DNA of 64,000 nucleotides from Mesorhizobium caraganae. Its GTDB lineage: Bacteria > Pseudomonadota > Alphaproteobacteria > Rhizobiales > Rhizobiaceae. The notes beneath the pieces were generated by a model. The model made no database searches and was not told the DNA's origin. It was given only the letters and a program-made list of their open reading frames with translations. The stretch spans positions 87,894-151,893 of the forward strand of contig NZ_JAFCGY010000013.1 of the NCBI RefSeq assembly GCF_016836705.1. The letters run 5' to 3'. Position numbers and translations under genes: made by a program. Positions 62,718 to 64,000 of this stretch are shown piece by piece. Positions within the stretch are counted from its first letter, which is position 1. The number at the start of each line of letters is the position of its first letter.

Positions 62718-63182
62718 ATGGCAACCTTTTCGCAGAAGCCTGCGGATGTGGTGAAGAAGTGGGTGCTGATCGACGCCGAGGGTCTCGTCGTCGGCCGTCT
62801 CGCCACTGTCATCGCCAATCATCTTCGCGGCAAGCACAAGCCCACCTTCACCCCGCATGTCGACGACGGCGACAACGTCATCGTCATCAATGCCGACAAG
62901 GTGGTGTTCACCGGCAAGAAGTTCACCGACAAGGTCTATTACTGGCACACCGGTCACCCCGGCGGCATCAAGGAGCGCACCGCGCGCCAGCTGCTCGAGG
63001 GCCGTTTCCCCGAGCGTGTCGTTGAGAAGGCCGTCGAACGCATGATCCCGCGCGGGCCCCTCGGCCGCCGCCAGATGAAGAACCTCCGCGTCTATGCAGG
63101 CACGGAACATCCGCATGTCGCCCAGCAGCCCGTCACGCTCGACGTGGCCAAGCTGAACGCCAAGAACAAGAAGGTTGCATAA
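62718..63182 (+). CDS. rplM: 50S ribosomal protein L13
   Basis: The 154-residue protein begins with the alphaproteobacterial MATFSQKPADVVKKWVLID and has the L13 blocks VGRLATVIANHLRGKHKP and RMIPRGPLGRRQMKNLRVY. ATG 62718 is the first conserved start, with a long leader before it. It is co-transcribed with rpsI, one base downstream. Confidence 0.97.
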   Translation: MATFSQKPADVVKKWVLIDAEGLVVGRLATVIANHLRGKHKPTFTPHVDDGDNVIVINADKVVFTGKKFTDKVYYWHTGHPGGIKERTARQLLEGRFPERVVEKAVERMIPRGPLGRRQMKNLRVYAGTEHPHVAQQPVTLDVAKLNAKNKKVA

Positions 63183-63183
63183 G

Positions 63184-63666
63184 ATGGCTGAGCTTTCCTC
63201 GCTCGCAGAATTGGGCGCCGCCACCGGCAACACCAACACCCAGCCGGCAGCACCCGTCCATGTCCAGAAGCTCGACAAGTCGGGCCGCGCCTATGCCACC
63301 GGCAAGCGCAAGAACGCCATTGCGCGCGTCTGGGTGAAGCCGGGTTCCGGCAAGATCGTCGTCAACGACAAGGAATTCGCGACCTATTTCGCGCGCCCGG
63401 TCCTGCAGATGATCCTCAACCAGCCGATCATCGCTTCCAACCGCGCCGGCCAGTACGACATCGTCGCCACTGTCGTCGGCGGCGGCCTGTCCGGCCAGGC
63501 GGGTGCGGTTCGTCACGGCATCTCCAAGGCGCTGACCTACTACGAGCCGGCACTGCGCGCCGTGCTCAAGAAGGGCGGCTTCCTGACCCGCGACAGCCGC
63601 GTCGTCGAGCGCAAGAAGTACGGCAAGGCGAAGGCCCGCCGCTCCTTCCAGTTCTCGAAGCGCTAA
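63184..63666 (+). CDS. rpsI: 30S ribosomal protein S9
   Basis: The 160-residue protein has an N-terminal extension of about 35 residues, normal in alphaproteobacteria, then YATGKRKNAIARVWVKPGSG and the basic tail ending SFQFSKR that reaches the P site. ATG 63184 lies one base after the rplM stop. A strong terminator follows. Confidence 0.97.
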   Translation: MAELSSLAELGAATGNTNTQPAAPVHVQKLDKSGRAYATGKRKNAIARVWVKPGSGKIVVNDKEFATYFARPVLQMILNQPIIASNRAGQYDIVATVVGGGLSGQAGAVRHGISKALTYYEPALRAVLKKGGFLTRDSRVVERKKYGKAKARRSFQFSKR

Positions 63667-63690
63667 GCGCTGCGACGTTCCAGACAATCG

Positions 63691-63717
63691 AAAAGGCCGC
63701 CTTTGGGCGGCCTTTTT
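63691..63717 (+). terminator. Intrinsic terminator of rplM-rpsI
   Basis: AAAGGCCGCC and GGCGGCCTTT pair around TTTG and continue into TTTTTGTTT, 25 bases after the rpsI stop. Confidence 0.9.
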
Positions 63718-63743
63718 GTTTGGGTCTCGGCAGTCACCCCACC

Positions 63744-63778
63744 CGCGCCTTCGGCGCGACCTCCCCATCGAGGGGAGG
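63744..63778 (+). repeat. Double-hairpin dispersed repeat, copy C, with an inverted half-copy downstream
   Basis: CGCGCC-TTC-GGCGCG (63744-63758) and CCTCCCC-ATCGA-GGGGAGG (63760-63778) repeat the layout of copies A and B. A half-copy in the opposite direction lies at 63859-63875 (CTACCTCCCCTCGATGG), so the two can pair over about 17 bp. Apart from these elements, 63721-63930 shows no gene. Confidence 0.75.
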
Positions 63779-63930
63779 TAGAAGGTCGCGGCAGTTTCGC
63801 CCGATGCCATTCAATAAGGTGGCAGGGCACGGAACGACAGTGCAAGGGGCGCGACGCCCTACCTCCCCTCGATGGCAGGGGAATCGCAGATAAGTTGATT
63901 GGCTCTTGCCAAGTAGGAAAAGAGGGATTC

Positions 63931-64000
63931 TTGAGAGGCTTTCTCGCTACAGAGGAGGCCGCGGTGCCGTTGATTATGTCTATCCTGCGAGAGGTTCGAG
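63931..64000 (+). CDS. Possible N-terminal end of a gene cut by the window edge
   Basis: From TTG 63931, preceded by AGAGGG, a frame runs open to the end (RGFLATEEAAVPLIMSIL...). A GTG at 63964 with GAGGAGG upstream is in the same frame. Only 23 codons are visible, so this is a weak call. Confidence 0.25.
   Translation, partial: MRGFLATEEAAVPLIMSILREVR

Overview
The window looks like a chromosomal segment of a Mesorhizobium-type alphaproteobacterium (order Hyphomicrobiales). The evidence is the high G+C content, the sufBCDS-sufT-sufA gene order behind a second cysteine desulfurase with an Irr-type iron box, the clpP-clpX-lon-hupB block, and abundant ABC uptake systems. Several Rhizobiales-style dispersed palindromic repeats are also present. 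I see no transposase, integrase, phage gene, rRNA or CRISPR array.

Layout. 1-2 kb: end of a kinase gene, psuG (pseudouridine-5'-phosphate glycosidase), a TfoX-domain protein and a GFA-family protein. 2.2-9.4 kb (minus strand): Fe-S cluster assembly operon, cysteine desulfurase-sufB-sufC-sufD-sufS-sufT-sufA, with an ICE-like box upstream. 9.6-11.1 kb: an alpha/beta hydrolase and a PaiB-like protein. 11.2-14.8 kb (minus): a translationally coupled four-gene envelope operon (GT2, LabN domain, GT39, PAP2 phosphatase), interpreted here as replacing lipid A phosphate with a sugar carried on a polyprenyl phosphate. 15-22.5 kb: tyrS, a GNAT acetyltransferase, a large AsmA-like protein, a Bcp-type peroxiredoxin and an M23 peptidase. 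22.7-28.1 kb: a catabolic/uptake operon (FAD oxidase, GntR, VOC protein, NMT1-type ABC transporter). 28.2-34.5 kb: a creatinase-like M24 protein, then a ROK-regulated sugar ABC operon with an SDR dehydrogenase. 34.6-38.4 kb is the least conventional stretch: a small stress-type gene, a frameshifted M15 peptidase, a duplicated-domain secreted protein, tRNA-Val, tRNA-Asp, a decayed tRNA-Asp copy and an ExoX-like membrane protein whose tail is encoded by that copy. 38-47.7 kb: a sugar locus (PfkB kinase, RbsD/FucU mutarotase, Ugp-type ABC transporter, creatininase, SIS isomerase, aldo/keto reductase). 47.8-53.3 kb: hupB, lon, clpX, clpP. 53.6-56.6 kb: a secreted repeat protein, a cytochrome P450 coupled to a leaderless solute-binding domain, and a cupin. 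56.7-62.4 kb: O-acetylhomoserine sulfhydrylase, a CoA-binding protein, a frameshifted AAA ATPase, VOC, enoyl-CoA hydratase, thioesterase, and a TetR/SRPBCC divergent pair with a 33-bp palindrome between them. 62.5-63.7 kb: rplM-rpsI with a clear promoter, leader and terminator.

The most unusual signals are regulatory and structural. Repeat elements ending in TAGAGC supply the stop codon of three genes. A perfect 18-bp hairpin encloses the start codon of an ABC ATPase. The rplM leader contains mutually exclusive hairpins. A palindromic operator sits exactly between the -35 and -10 of a sugar-transporter promoter. Two genes are broken by short-repeat slippage. No single obviously new defence or mobile system was found. 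The best candidates for undescribed biology are the P450/solute-binding pair, the coupled envelope operon and the 22.7-28.1 kb catabolic operon.
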